From contig NZ_QVMI01000007.1 of the NCBI RefSeq assembly GCF_010500965.1, forward strand, positions 62,001 to 126,000: 64,000 nt of DNA, read 5' to 3'. Within the stretch, counting starts at the first letter, position 1; every line of letters begins with the position of its first letter. The notes below the pieces were generated by a model. It made no database searches. It was not told the DNA's origin and saw nothing but the letters and a program-made list of their open reading frames with translations. Positions 27,795 through 36,611 of this stretch are shown here, one piece after another. The DNA is from Bacteroides sp. 51. Its GTDB lineage: Bacteria; Bacteroidota; Bacteroidia; Bacteroidales; Bacteroidaceae. The position numbers were made by a program, and so were the translations under genes.

Positions 27795-30700
27795 ATGAAT
27801 AATAAAATATACTTTGCATTGGCTATGCTAATGTGTATGACCGGCTTCCCTACCCTGAAGGCTGAGGTCAGACTGCCCGGATTCTTTAGTAACAACATGG
27901 TGCTCCAACGCGACGCACAAGTTAAGATATGGGGCTGGGCCGATAAAGGCGAAAACATTGAAATAGCCTTCAACGGCAAAAAAGTCCGCGCGCGCGCCGG
28001 AAAAAATGGTGCGTGGGAAGCCTTTCTGCCACCCATGCCCTTCGGAGGCCCTTATACGCTTACTGTGAAAGGGAAGCAGAACAGCCTAACGCTCGAGAAT
28101 ATTCTGATAGGTGATATCTGGCTTTGCAGCGGACAATCGAATATGGAATGGACCGTAAAACAATCGGCGAACGCAGCCGAAGAGATAGTCAACGCCAACT
28201 ATCCCAACATTCGTTCGTTAAGGATTCCCAAAGGTATAAAGGCAACTCCCCAGAATGATTTCAATGCTGAATGGCAGGTTTGCTCACCTGCCACTGCCGG
28301 CGATTTTTCGGGAGTAGCCTATTTCTATGCCCGCGAGTTGTACCGCGAACTTAATATACCCATCGGAATAATGAACGCATCGTGGGGAGGAACCGATATC
28401 GAAACATGGATGAGTACAGAAACCTTTGATGCCCTACCCCATGAAGTGAAAAAGAAATACGATCCTGATGTGGTGAACAATCTGGGTACCTGGATGGCAA
28501 TGAACACCGGAAACAGGCAAGCCTTTTTGGACGACATGAAGAATGACCCGGCTATAAAAGCATCCTGGTTCTCCCCCGGATTTGACTCCAGCGAATGGAA
28601 ACAGATAGATGTTCCTTCCGAATGGTCGGGCACTCCTCTGGCATTGGTTGATGGACACGTGTGGTTCAAGTACAATATTATTCTGCCTGCCGAAGCCACC
28701 AACAAGGAAGCAATTATCTCCTTGGGCACCATAGACGACAACGAAATCACATGGATAAACGGTACCGAAGTAGGACGTTCCGAAGGTTGGGATACGCCCC
28801 GGTTATACAAAATCCCAGCAGGAATACTCAAGGAAGGCACCAACAACATAACCGTACGAATAACAGACAATGGCGGTAGTGGTGGTATGTGGAGTCCTGC
28901 CGAAAACTTATATATTGAATTACAGGGCGACACTAAACAAAGACTCTCCCTAGCCGGTAAATGGTTATATAAAGGATCGGTAACAAATACCGAATACAAG
29001 GTGCTCGACGTTACACCCAATATGCTGCATTCATCGCTTTACAACACCATGATCAATCCCATTACTCCATTCAGAATAAAAGGGGTAGTATGGTATCAAG
29101 GCGAGAACAACGTAAGCAAGGCGTACAACTACCGCACTCTTTTCCCGGAAATGATTAAAAACTGGCGTAACAAGTGGGGATATGAGCTACCCTTCTACTG
29201 GGTACAATTGGCCAACCTCTATCCGGAAGATACAACTCCGAAAGAAAGTAACTGGGCCGAACTCCGCGAAGCACAGACAATGACATTAAGTCTCCCTCAC
29301 ACAGGGCAGGCTGTTATTTACGATATTGGCAATCCCTATGATATCCACCCAACCAACAAACAGGATGTAGGATACCGTCTGGCACTCATCGCCCGGAATA
29401 AAGACTACGGCCAAAGCAATGTTGTTTATTGCGGTCCTACCTTTAAATCGGCCGAAATATCGGGTGATGAAATCATTATTACCATGGATACCTATGGTTC
29501 GAAACTAACTGTACGCAATAAGTTTGGTTACCTGGAAGGGTTTGCCATTGCCGGTGAAGATAAGAAATTTGTATGGGCAAAGGCCCGGATTGAGAACGGA
29601 AAGATTATCGTATCAAGCAGTCAGGTTAAGAACCCGGTGGCAGTGCGTTACGCATGGGCAAACAATCCGGGGGCCAACCTCTTTAATGAAGAAGGATTGC
29701 CTGCCATCCCCTTCCGTACCGACAGTTGGAAAGGAATGACTGAGCCTGTCCATACTCCGGATAAGAACCCTGCAAAGAAGTCTTTCGAGGAAAAAGCCGA
29801 CTCAATCATTGCACTAATGACACTCGATGAAAAGGTAGGTCAGTTGAATCAGATAACAGGTTTCAAAGCTGCGACCGGCCCCGTGACCGATCCAGGTGAT
29901 AAGCGTCAACTCATTAAAGATGGAAGAATAGGTTCTATGCTCAACGTCAGGGGGCATGCCGAAACCCGCTCTATGCAGGAACTGGCTATGCAGTCACGCC
30001 TGGGTATTCCTATGCTCTTTGGCCTGGATGTGATACATGGTTATCGTACAGTGTTCCCTGTACCCCTTGCAATGGCTGCCAGCTTCGACCCGGAAGCAGT
30101 GAAGCTGTCGGCGCGCGTTGCTGCCCGTGAGTCGGTAGTTTCCGGCATTCACTGGACATTCTCTCCTATGCTCGATGTGTCTCGCGATCCTCGCTGGGGC
30201 CGGGTAATGGAAGGTCCCGGCGAAGATACATATTGGGCTACAGAGATGGGCAAAGCCATGATCGAAGGTTATCAGCAACCTTTCGACGACGGACTGGAAC
30301 TGATGGCCTGTGCCAAACATTTTGCCGCTTACGGTGCTGCCATTGGCGGACGTGATTATAACACAGTAGATATTTCCCTGCAAACACTGCACAATGTGTA
30401 TCTTCCTCCCTTCAAAGCCGCGGCCGAAAGTGGGGTGGCCAGTTTTATGTGTTCCTTCAACGAGATAAACGGTGTGCCCTCGTCTGCCAACAAATATCTA
30501 TACGATTTACTCTACAATGAGTGGAAATACAAAGGTCTTGTAGTGTCCGATTGGGCTTCTATTTGGGAAATGGTGGTGCATGGTTACAGTAAAGATCGGG
30601 AAATGGCGGCCATGCAAGCAATCAACGCCGGTGTAACCATTGACATGGAGAGCAATGCTTACTCGCGTCACCTGAAGAATCTTGTTCAAGAAGGCAAGGT

Positions 30701-31895
30701 ATCCGAAACCACACTTAACCATGCGGTAAGAAAAGTGCTTGTACAGAAATACAGACTCGGTCTGTTTGATGATCCGTACCGTTATTGCAATGAAGAAAAA
30801 GAAGCAACCGGGATATTGACTGCCGAAAACAGGGCTGCCGCCCGCAATGTGGCACGAAAGTCGATTGTGCTTCTTAAGAATGAAGATATCCTTCCGGCAA
30901 AACTACCGGAGAGAATAGCAGTTATTGGTCCTCTGGCCAATGCCAAACGTGATATGGATGGCAACTGGACAGTATCTGCGCCAACGGATATAGCCGTAAC
31001 GCTACTCGAAGCTTTAAAGGAAAGATATCCGAAAAGCGATATAACATTCAGCAAAGGCTGTTCCATCGACGGTAAAGACAAATCCGGATTCGCCGAAGCA
31101 ATAGCCATCGCCGGTAATGCCGATCTGGTTATTCTTGCATTAGGCGAAGCATGGGGAATGACGGGGGAAGCACGCTCCAAAGGTGATATACATCTGCCGG
31201 GAGTTCAGGAAGAACTGGCCTGTGAAATTTATAAAGCGAACAGAAACAGTATCACTTTACTCATGGCCGGTCGCCCGATGATATTCAACGAGATATCCGA
31301 AAAGGCTCCCGCCATTCTTTATACATGGATGCTTGGTAGTGAAGCCGGAAATGCCATTGTTGATGTTATAACGGGCATACATAACCCTTCGGCCCGTGTT
31401 CCGATGTCTTTTCCTAAACATCTGGGACAAATTCCGGTTTACTATAATCAAAATAACTCAGGACGCCCAGCTACAGACGGTGCAAATCATTATCACAATC
31501 GGTATATTGATATCGACCATAAACCGCGATACCCGTTTTCATATGGACTTTCCTATACTACATTCGAATATAAGGATATAGAAACCACTGTGGGGGAAGA
31601 CTGTATTTCCATACAATTCGTTCTCACCAATACAGGTAAAGCTGATGGAAATGAACTCGTGCAGGTCTATACCCGTAAGTTATGGGGAGAGTCTACCCGC
31701 CCGGTAAAAGAACTGAAAGCGTTCGAGAACGTATTCCTCAAAAAAGGAGAAAGCCGACGGATGGAGTTAACAATTCCATTTGAACGACTGAAATATTATG
31801 GTCAGAATGGTTGGGAAGACGGAAGAGGAGATTATCAGGTATTTCTGGGAAAGAATGCGGAAGAATTGTTCTTTGAATCAAAGCTCACTTTTTGA
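27795..31895 (+). CDS. Fusion of SGNH acetylesterase and GH3 beta-glycosidase
   Basis: A 1366-residue bifunctional protein. Residues about 1-24 are a signal peptide. Residues about 25-640 form a sialate O-acetylesterase/CE20-like SGNH esterase: GQSNM with S115, D516-I-H518, and an inserted jelly-roll domain at about 250-380 (SSEWKQIDVPSEW, ITWINGTEVGRSEGW). Residues about 660-1366 are a complete GH3 enzyme: N-terminal barrel (DEKVGQLNQ, KHFAAYGA), nucleophile D919 in VVSDWASIWEM, the alpha/beta sandwich (SIVLLKNEDILP) and the C-terminal fibronectin-like domain (RYPFSYGLSYTTFEY). It removes acetyl groups and then terminal beta-linked sugars, probably in the periplasm. No frameshift separates the halves. 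Confidence 0.93.
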   Translation: MNNKIYFALAMLMCMTGFPTLKAEVRLPGFFSNNMVLQRDAQVKIWGWADKGENIEIAFNGKKVRARAGKNGAWEAFLPPMPFGGPYTLTVKGKQNSLTLENILIGDIWLCSGQSNMEWTVKQSANAAEEIVNANYPNIRSLRIPKGIKATPQNDFNAEWQVCSPATAGDFSGVAYFYARELYRELNIPIGIMNASWGGTDIETWMSTETFDALPHEVKKKYDPDVVNNLGTWMAMNTGNRQAFLDDMKNDPAIKASWFSPGFDSSEWKQIDVPSEWSGTPLALVDGHVWFKYNIILPAEATNKEAIISLGTIDDNEITWINGTEVGRSEGWDTPRLYKIPAGILKEGTNNITVRITDNGGSGGMWSPAENLYIELQGDTKQRLSLAGKWLYKGSVTNTEYKVLDVTPNMLHSSLYNTMINPITPFRIKGVVWYQGENNVSKAYNYRTLFPEMIKNWRNKWGYELPFYWVQLANLYPEDTTPKESNWAELREAQTMTLSLPHTGQAVIYDIGNPYDIHPTNKQDVGYRLALIARNKDYGQSNVVYCGPTFKSAEISGDEIIITMDTYGSKLTVRNKFGYLEGFAIAGEDKKFVWAKARIENGKIIVSSSQVKNPVAVRYAWANNPGANLFNEEGLPAIPFRTDSWKGMTEPVHTPDKNPAKKSFEEKADSIIALMTLDEKVGQLNQITGFKAATGPVTDPGDKRQLIKDGRIGSMLNVRGHAETRSMQELAMQSRLGIPMLFGLDVIHGYRTVFPVPLAMAASFDPEAVKLSARVAARESVVSGIHWTFSPMLDVSRDPRWGRVMEGPGEDTYWATEMGKAMIEGYQQPFDDGLELMACAKHFAAYGAAIGGRDYNTVDISLQTLHNVYLPPFKAAAESGVASFMCSFNEINGVPSSANKYLYDLLYNEWKYKGLVVSDWASIWEMVVHGYSKDREMAAMQAINAGVTIDMESNAYSRHLKNLVQEGKVSETTLNHAVRKVLVQKYRLGLFDDPYRYCNEEKEATGILTAENRAAARNVARKSIVLLKNEDILPAKLPERIAVIGPLANAKRDMDGNWTVSAPTDIAVTLLEALKERYPKSDITFSKGCSIDGKDKSGFAEAIAIAGNADLVILALGEAWGMTGEARSKGDIHLPGVQEELACEIYKANRNSITLLMAGRPMIFNEISEKAPAILYTWMLGSEAGNAIVDVITGIHNPSARVPMSFPKHLGQIPVYYNQNNSGRPATDGANHYHNRYIDIDHKPRYPFSYGLSYTTFEYKDIETTVGEDCISIQFVLTNTGKADGNELVQVYTRKLWGESTRPVKELKAFENVFLKKGESRRMELTIPFERLKYYGQNGWEDGRGDYQVFLGKNAEELFFESKLTF

Positions 31896-31966
31896 GTAAA
31901 TTAGGATGTAATAAAAGGGTTAATATCATACCGACTTAAAAGAATTGAAGTACCAAAGTAAATATT

Positions 31967-32992
31967 ATGAAACTAAAGAATATAATAGTACTCTTTGTCC
32001 TCCTCATTTTTACCCACGTAGCCTGTAACAACAGAGGTCGTTCAATATCCCCCAAACCACCTGTGTGTAATATGAGTGGCTTCGCTAAAGGAGCCGACAT
32101 CAGCTGGGTGACCGAAATGGAAAAGGCGGGCAAGAAGTTCTACAACTATTCCGGTCGCGAGATGGAATGTATGGAGTTAATGCGCGAACTGGGAATGAAC
32201 TCTATCCGTTTGCGTGTGTGGGTCAGCCCGGTCAATGGCTGGTGCGATAAAAATGATCTTTTGGTAAAAGCATCCCGTGCACACGACCTGGGCATGCGTC
32301 TTATGATTGATTTCCATTACAGCGAAACCTGGGCCGACCCAGGACAACAGAAAAAGCCTACCGCCTGGGAATCTCTTTCCTTCGAGGAACTGAAGAAAGC
32401 AGTGGCCGGTCATACCAGTGATGTGCTTAACGCATTGAAATCTATCAATATCACTCCGGAATGGATTCAGATAGGCAATGAAACCTCCAACGGTATGTTA
32501 TGGGAAGATGGCAAAGATGCCGCGAAGTATGCCGCCCTCAATAATGCTGGATATGACGCAGCAAAGAGCGTGTTCCCCAATGCCAAAATGATAATTCATA
32601 TACATAGCGGACAAGATAATCCATTGTTCCGTTGGGCATTCGACAGGCTGAAAGAAAACAATGCTAAGTGGGACATTATTGGTATGTCCCTATATCCATC
32701 TGCCTCCAATTGGAAAGAACAGAATAAACTATGCATAGCCAATGTAAATGATATGATCAGTCGCTATGGAAAAGACGTTATGATATGCGAGGTAGGAATG
32801 CCGTGGGACGACCCTGAAGCCGGTAAAGCTTTCCTTACCGACCTGATTGCAAGAGCCAAAGCCGTAGCCAATGACAAATGCCTGGGCGTATTCTACTGGG
32901 AGCCACAATCGTATGGAAACTGGAACGGATATACACTCGGAGCATTCGACAACAGTGGCAAACCGACTGTAGCAATGGAAGCGTTTAAATAA
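31967..32992 (+). CDS. GH53 arabinogalactan endo-beta-1,4-galactanase
   Basis: A 341-residue family 53 enzyme, lipoprotein (FTHVAC). Typical segments are GFAKGADISWVTEME, NSIRLRVWVSPVNGW, MIDFHYSETWADPGQQKKP, the acid/base glutamate in WIQIGNET and the nucleophile glutamate in DVMICEVGMPW. The C-terminus has GVFYWEPQS. It cleaves beta-1,4-galactan side chains of pectin or type I arabinogalactan. It is the last gene of PUL 2 and the best single clue to the target. Confidence 0.95.
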   Translation: MKLKNIIVLFVLLIFTHVACNNRGRSISPKPPVCNMSGFAKGADISWVTEMEKAGKKFYNYSGREMECMELMRELGMNSIRLRVWVSPVNGWCDKNDLLVKASRAHDLGMRLMIDFHYSETWADPGQQKKPTAWESLSFEELKKAVAGHTSDVLNALKSINITPEWIQIGNETSNGMLWEDGKDAAKYAALNNAGYDAAKSVFPNAKMIIHIHSGQDNPLFRWAFDRLKENNAKWDIIGMSLYPSASNWKEQNKLCIANVNDMISRYGKDVMICEVGMPWDDPEAGKAFLTDLIARAKAVANDKCLGVFYWEPQSYGNWNGYTLGAFDNSGKPTVAMEAFK

Positions 32993-33073
32993 CACTGTAT
33001 TTTGTGCATCAAAGGCTATATAACGATCTGGGAAAATATATCACCACGAATGATTTATATAAATCAAACTTTA

Positions 33074-33081
33074 TATCTTTG
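33074..33081 (+). promoter_or_regulatory. Probable -7 promoter element for rlmH
   Basis: TATCTTTG matches TAnnTTTG and lies 56 nt upstream of the rlmH ATG. No clear -33 TTTG is visible. Confidence 0.5.
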
Positions 33082-33136
33082 CAAGCGGTTACTTAAAATA
33101 AGATAGTCTCATACTGAAACCCAACTGTTCATTGAT

Positions 33137-33610
33137 ATGAAAACAACCCTGCTCGTCATTGGGCGAACTGTAGAGAAACACTATATAACGGCTATTGACG
33201 ATTACATTCAACGGACCAAACATTCGCTTTCTTTTGATATGGAGGTTATTCCCGAATTAAAGAATACCAAAAGCCTGACGATGGATCAGCAGAAGGAAAA
33301 AGAAGGAGAATTGATCTGCAAAGCATTCCAACCCGGAGATGTTATTGTCCTGTTGGATGAACACGGAAAAGAATTCCGTTCTATTGAATTTGCTAACTGG
33401 ATGGAAAAGAAAATGAGTACCGTAAACAAACGCCTGGTATTTGTTATTGGCGGACCGTATGGTTTCTCGCAAAAGGTGTATCAAGCTGCCCACGAAAAGA
33501 TATCACTATCTAAAATGACTTTCTCGCACCAAATGATACGACTTATTTTCGTGGAACAACTATACCGTGCAATGACGATATTACAAGGCGGACCGTATCA
33601 TCATGAGTGA
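33137..33610 (+). CDS. rlmH: 23S rRNA (pseudouridine(1915)-N(3))-methyltransferase
   Basis: A 157-residue SPOUT-family methyltransferase of normal length. The conserved SAM-binding segment is [15 protein letters not shown] and the C-terminus is [20 protein letters not shown] followed by GGPYHHE. It methylates pseudouridine 1915 in helix 69 of 23S rRNA on the assembled ribosome. Its 3' end overlaps the convergent queF gene by 10 nt. Confidence 0.97.
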   Translation: MKTTLLVIGRTVEKHYITAIDDYIQRTKHSLSFDMEVIPELKNTKSLTMDQQKEKEGELICKAFQPGDVIVLLDEHGKEFRSIEFANWMEKKMSTVNKRLVFVIGGPYGFSQKVYQAAHEKISLSKMTFSHQMIRLIFVEQLYRAMTILQGGPYHHE

Positions 33611-34056
33611 GTTGAGAGTCTTTGTTCCGCCAAAGCCTCATACTTTGTTCCCGGACGGCCATAGTTGGCATAAGGGTAAATAGAGATACCGCCGCGGGGA
33701 GTAAAGATTCCTGTTACTTCAATGTATTTAGGGTTCATCAGTTTAATCAGGTCTTTCATGATTATATTTACGCAATCTTCGTGAAAAGCTCCGTGGTTGC
33801 GAAAGCTAAAGAGATACAATTTCAGGCTCTTGCTTTCTACCATTTTTATATCAGGCAGGTAACTGATACGAATCTCGGCAAAGTCCGGCTGTCCGGTTAT
33901 TGGGCATAGGCTGGTAAATTCCGGACAGTTAAACTGTACCCAATAATCATTCTCGGGATGTTTATTATCAAAAGCTTCCAGTACTTCGGGGGCATAATCT
34001 TGCTTATATTCGGTTTTCGCTCCTAAAAGGGATAGTTGTTCTTTTAAATCTGACAT
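33601..34056 (-). CDS. queF: NADPH-dependent 7-cyano-7-deazaguanine reductase
   Basis: A 151-residue QueF of the short type. It reduces preQ0 to preQ1 in queuosine synthesis. The catalytic cysteine is in the segment [16 protein letters not shown] and the QueF motif is [20 protein letters not shown]. It lies downstream of queC on the same strand, separated by an intergenic repeat cluster, and overlaps rlmH at its 3' end. Confidence 0.97.
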   Translation of the reverse strand: MSDLKEQLSLLGAKTEYKQDYAPEVLEAFDNKHPENDYWVQFNCPEFTSLCPITGQPDFAEIRISYLPDIKMVESKSLKLYLFSFRNHGAFHEDCVNIIMKDLIKLMNPKYIEVTGIFTPRGGISIYPYANYGRPGTKYEALAEQRLSTHS

Positions 34057-34060
34057 ATAT

Positions 34061-34184
34061 ATTTACGATTAGACGATTTACTATTTACGATTGAAGGATG
34101 TTTATTTATGATTTTATGATTAGACGATTAATTCTGAGTAGTTTCAATCATCTAATCGTAAATTGTCTAATCGTAAATAAACAT
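34061..34184. repeat. TTTACGATTAGAC-type repeat cluster between queC and queF
   Basis: Copies of ATTTACGATTAGACGATTTA-like units occur at 34061-34093 and 34098-34130 and inverted at 34146-34184. The arms at 34098-34129 and 34146-34184 are imperfectly complementary, so the queC-queF transcript can fold here. The inverted block lies inside the queC reading frame and encodes its last 13 residues. Confidence 0.85.
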
Positions 34185-34821
34185 ATGTTTCCAGTCCTTG
34201 TTTTCTCAATTTACAGGCAGGGCAATCGCCACAGCCATCACCGATGATGCCATTATAACAGGTCAGTGTATCGTTTCTAACCAGGTCGAAGACACCTAAT
34301 TCATCAGCCAATGCCCATGTTTGTGCTTTATCCAGCCACATCAATGGGGTATGAAGTACAAACTGTTCGTCCATTGCCAGGTTCAGGGTTACATTCAGCG
34401 ACTTGATGAATGAATCGCGGCAGTCCGGATATCCACTATAATCGGTCTGAGAAACGCCGGTCACCAAATGATATACCTCTTTTTCACGGGCAAAAACCGC
34501 AGCAATACTCAGGAAGAACAGATTACGCCCCGGAACGAAGGTATTGGGAACTGAACCGGCAGGCTGTTCTTTATCCATTTCAAGGGTAAGGTCTGTTAAA
34601 GAGTTACGTCCCAGCTGACCGATAAAAGACACATCCATCACATGAAACTCCACCCCAGCCTCTTCGGCTATTTTCTTTGCTTGCTGTACCTCATGGGCGT
34701 GCTTTTGCCCATACAGAAAGCTAAGGGCATATACCTTGCGAAACTGCTTCTTTGCCCAGAACAAACAGGTAGTGGAGTCTTGTCCACCACTGAACAAGAC
34801 CACAGCAGACTCCATATTCAT
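34144..34821 (-). CDS. queC: 7-cyano-7-deazaguanine synthase
   Basis: A 225-residue QueC. It makes preQ0 from 7-carboxy-7-deazaguanine and ammonia with ATP. The PP-loop is [17 protein letters not shown]; the zinc-binding cysteines are in the segment [20 protein letters not shown]. Expected C-terminus is near ...KQGLETY; here a tail [13 protein letters not shown] is added, encoded by the TTTACGATTAGA repeat. ATG at 34821 or 34815 could be the start. It lies 2 nt after the transporter gene. Confidence 0.97.
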   Translation of the reverse strand: MNMESAVVLFSGGQDSTTCLFWAKKQFRKVYALSFLYGQKHAHEVQQAKKIAEEAGVEFHVMDVSFIGQLGRNSLTDLTLEMDKEQPAGSVPNTFVPGRNLFFLSIAAVFAREKEVYHLVTGVSQTDYSGYPDCRDSFIKSLNVTLNLAMDEQFVLHTPLMWLDKAQTWALADELGVFDLVRNDTLTCYNGIIGDGCGDCPACKLRKQGLETYVYLRLDNLRLDD

Positions 34822-34823
34822 AA

Positions 34824-35504
34824 TTACAGGTCTTTTACTTTTAGAATGTTATAGGAAATATCATTGTCGTACACATCGGCCCCTTCGACTTTCTTGATTG
34901 CTTTCACCACACAGATGGTTACGGGCAGAATAAGTACCTCATAAAGTGATTTCAGAACGATTTGAATTCCCATCATAATTAACAGTTCGCGCACGGGAAT
35001 AACTCCTCCGAATGCTAACGGAAAGAATATCAGAGAATCGGCAGTTTCTCCAACTACAGTCGACCAAATGGCACGGGCCGAGAAGTTCTTCCCCTGACTT
35101 GCTATTTTCATCTTGCTCATTACATAGGCATTCAGGAAGGAGCCAACCAGGAAAGCACTCAGGCTGGCAGCAACAATGCGGGGAGCCATACCGAATACGA
35201 AGTTAAAGCCTTCTTCGCCTTCCCAAAAGGGGGCGGCAGGCAGAGCGACGGCAATCTGCGCAATGGCAACGACGAAGAAGTTCATGGCAAAACCGCTCCA
35301 AATGATCAGGCGTGCTTTCTTAAATCCCCAAACTTCGGCAATGCAGTCATTAATAATATAGGAAATAGGGAAAACGAGAAGTCCGGCAGTCACAGTTATA
35401 CCAAATATCTGGATGACTTTCGTTTCGAGAAGATTAGCCGTAATTAGGCATACATTAAACAAAATCCCCAACAACATGAAGGGAACAGACACTTTTTCTT
35501 TCAT
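34824..35504 (-). CDS. yhhQ: Queuosine precursor transporter (YhhQ/VUT family)
   Basis: A 226-residue membrane protein with about six hydrophobic helices. Family segments are [20 protein letters not shown] and [19 protein letters not shown] followed by [15 protein letters not shown]. Members import queuosine precursors such as preQ0/preQ1 or queuine. It is the first gene of the operon transporter-queC-queF, and a preQ1-I-like leader ends 5 nt before its ATG. Confidence 0.9.
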   Translation of the reverse strand: MKEKVSVPFMLLGILFNVCLITANLLETKVIQIFGITVTAGLLVFPISYIINDCIAEVWGFKKARLIIWSGFAMNFFVVAIAQIAVALPAAPFWEGEEGFNFVFGMAPRIVAASLSAFLVGSFLNAYVMSKMKIASQGKNFSARAIWSTVVGETADSLIFFPLAFGGVIPVRELLIMMGIQIVLKSLYEVLILPVTICVVKAIKKVEGADVYDNDISYNILKVKDL

Positions 35505-35508
35505 ACAT

Positions 35509-35538
35509 CTTGTTTTTTACGTGGTGTTCAAGCACACG
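35509..35538 (-). promoter_or_regulatory. Candidate preQ1-I-type riboswitch
   Basis: Read on the minus strand, CGTG (35538-35535) pairs with CACG (35523-35520) as stem P1. The 11-nt loop contains CTTG (35532-35529) and ends in ACAC. The tail after P1 is TAAAAAACAAG; its CAAG (35512-35509) can pair with the loop CTTG to give an H-type pseudoknot. Stem, loop C before P1', A-rich tail and pseudoknot match the B. subtilis preQ1-I aptamer in order. It ends next to the ATG of a queuosine-precursor transporter, which suggests control of translation. Confidence 0.6.
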
Positions 35539-35652
35539 GTGGCATATAGCCATCTGATTATCAATAAGAAAACATATATTTACCATGTAACGGGTAACAA
35601 ACTGGTAACATAAAAACGATAAAACGTTTTTTATAGATGCATTTCTTTCCGG

Positions 35653-35660
35653 CAAAGATA
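35653..35660 (-). promoter_or_regulatory. Promoter -7 element of the queuosine operon
   Basis: TATCTTTG on the minus strand, about 150 nt upstream of the transporter ATG. This leaves room for a leader that includes the preQ1-like element. Confidence 0.6.
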
Positions 35661-35845
35661 CATAGTTTACCTCACACGACCAACAACTAGATTATTTTTT
35701 CTTCGATTCCAAATACTCTCTAAACCTCTTTAATCTAAGTATAACCGTTTTATATTGCTTCAAACTTTTCTTCAGGATCATCATTTCTATATCGAGAGCC
35801 AATAAAATAATCTCTTAAACACTTGCACATATCCAAAAGGATATG
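35661..35845. other. Intergenic region upstream of the small two-gene cassette
   Basis: AT-rich DNA between the queuosine promoter and the cassette promoter. I see no gene, RNA or repeat in it. Confidence 0.5.
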
Positions 35846-35868
35846 TATATTTGTAGTGTCAATAAGAA
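35846..35868 (+). promoter_or_regulatory. Promoter and left inverted-repeat arm of the DUF5053 cassette
   Basis: TATATTTG (35846-35853) fits the -7 consensus. It is followed at once by GTGTCAATAAGAA (35856-35868), which recurs inverted as TTCCTTATTGACAC at 36534-36547 with a single one-base difference. Confidence 0.6.
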
Positions 35869-35897
35869 ATAAATGCCTAACCCTTTAAAACCACAAG

Positions 35898-36074
35898 ATG
35901 GAAGATATTAAAACGATTGAGTTTGAAATTGAAAGACTGAAAGCGAGAATGCTACAGTTCGACAGGACAGTCAAAGTATTAGAGATACCAAAGGAGGAAG
36001 CAGAACAAAGGCGAAACGAAATGTTAGACCGAATGTCAGAACTCCTTAAGCAACGGGATAAATTAAAAGAATAA
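35898..36074 (+). CDS. Small coiled-coil protein, 58 residues
   Basis: A short frame (MEDIKTIEFEIERLKARMLQ to KQRDKLKE) made almost wholly of charged heptads, so it is predicted to be a coiled coil. It follows a promoter and lies 42 nt before the DUF5053-like gene on the same strand. Codon use and the lack of internal stops fit a real gene. I do not recognise the family. Position and size suggest it works with, or regulates, the next gene. Confidence 0.6.
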   Translation: MEDIKTIEFEIERLKARMLQFDRTVKVLEIPKEEAEQRRNEMLDRMSELLKQRDKLKE

Positions 36075-36081
36075 CCATTAC

Positions 36082-36095
36082 CCCTCGAAAGAGGG
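36082..36095 (+). promoter_or_regulatory. GAAA-tetraloop hairpin before the DUF5053-like gene
   Basis: CCCTC GAAA GAGGG: a 5-bp stem closed by a GNRA tetraloop, 20 nt upstream of the ATG at 36116. It could tune translation of the second gene. Confidence 0.45.
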
Positions 36096-36115
36096 ACTTT
36101 CCAATATATTTGATT

Positions 36116-36526
36116 ATGAAAACAATTAATGAAGAAATAAAGGAATTGTTTACCTTATCAGGTAATGAGTTTGAAAACAGGCTGCAATATCTTAAGGAGA
36201 CGTATACAGGCAGTGAAGATAAAAAGAAGCTCTCAGACACTATATTATCAGAGATGGACAATACCATTGAAGATATGAAGCAGCTCGGTGCACAGATGGA
36301 CGAAATGATATCGTTAAAGGAGCAATTAAAAGAGGTATCAGAAATTGTTTCTTTATCCTATATTGCTAAACATTACTTTGGTAAAACCCGTTCTTGGCTT
36401 TATCAGAGACTTTACGGCTATTCGGTAAGAGGAAAGGTTTATAACTTAAATGAAAAGGAGAAGGAGACGTTAAACGCCGCCTTACAAGATATATCAAAAC
36501 GTATAGGCTCAGTGTCTGTGATTTAG
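36116..36526 (+). CDS. DUF5053-like protein
   Basis: A 136-residue protein starting at the ATG at 36116 (a TTG two codons earlier is less likely). The N-terminal 75 residues are helical and charged. The C-terminal half (SYIAKHYFGKTRSWLYQRLY, GYSVRGKVYNLNEKEKETL) looks like a small DNA-binding helix-turn-helix of the DUF5053 type, common in Bacteroides accessory DNA. Function is unknown. The two-gene unit is bounded by a 13-14-nt inverted repeat and ends with two strong hairpins. Confidence 0.7.
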   Translation: MKTINEEIKELFTLSGNEFENRLQYLKETYTGSEDKKKLSDTILSEMDNTIEDMKQLGAQMDEMISLKEQLKEVSEIVSLSYIAKHYFGKTRSWLYQRLYGYSVRGKVYNLNEKEKETLNAALQDISKRIGSVSVI

Positions 36527-36533
36527 TTAGACA

Positions 36534-36605
36534 TTCCTTATTGACACAAACCCTGTATTGAGCCATACAGGTATCAGCCCTGCCATTAGTTTGGTGGGGC
36601 TTTTT
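36534..36605 (+). terminator. Right inverted-repeat arm and double-hairpin terminator
   Basis: TTCCTTATTGACAC (36534-36547) is the mate of 35856-35868. Then CCTGTAT/ATACAGG (36552-36571) forms one hairpin, and a 10-bp stem from AGCCCTGCCA to TGGTGGGGCT (36576-36601) forms a second, followed by TTTT. The second is a good intrinsic terminator for the DUF5053-like gene. Confidence 0.85.
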
Positions 36606-36611
36606 GTTGTG

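Noticed and set aside
35505-36605. The region as an insertion sequence
   Set aside because: No transposase is encoded and the inverted repeats are short; a small cassette is the most that can be said.
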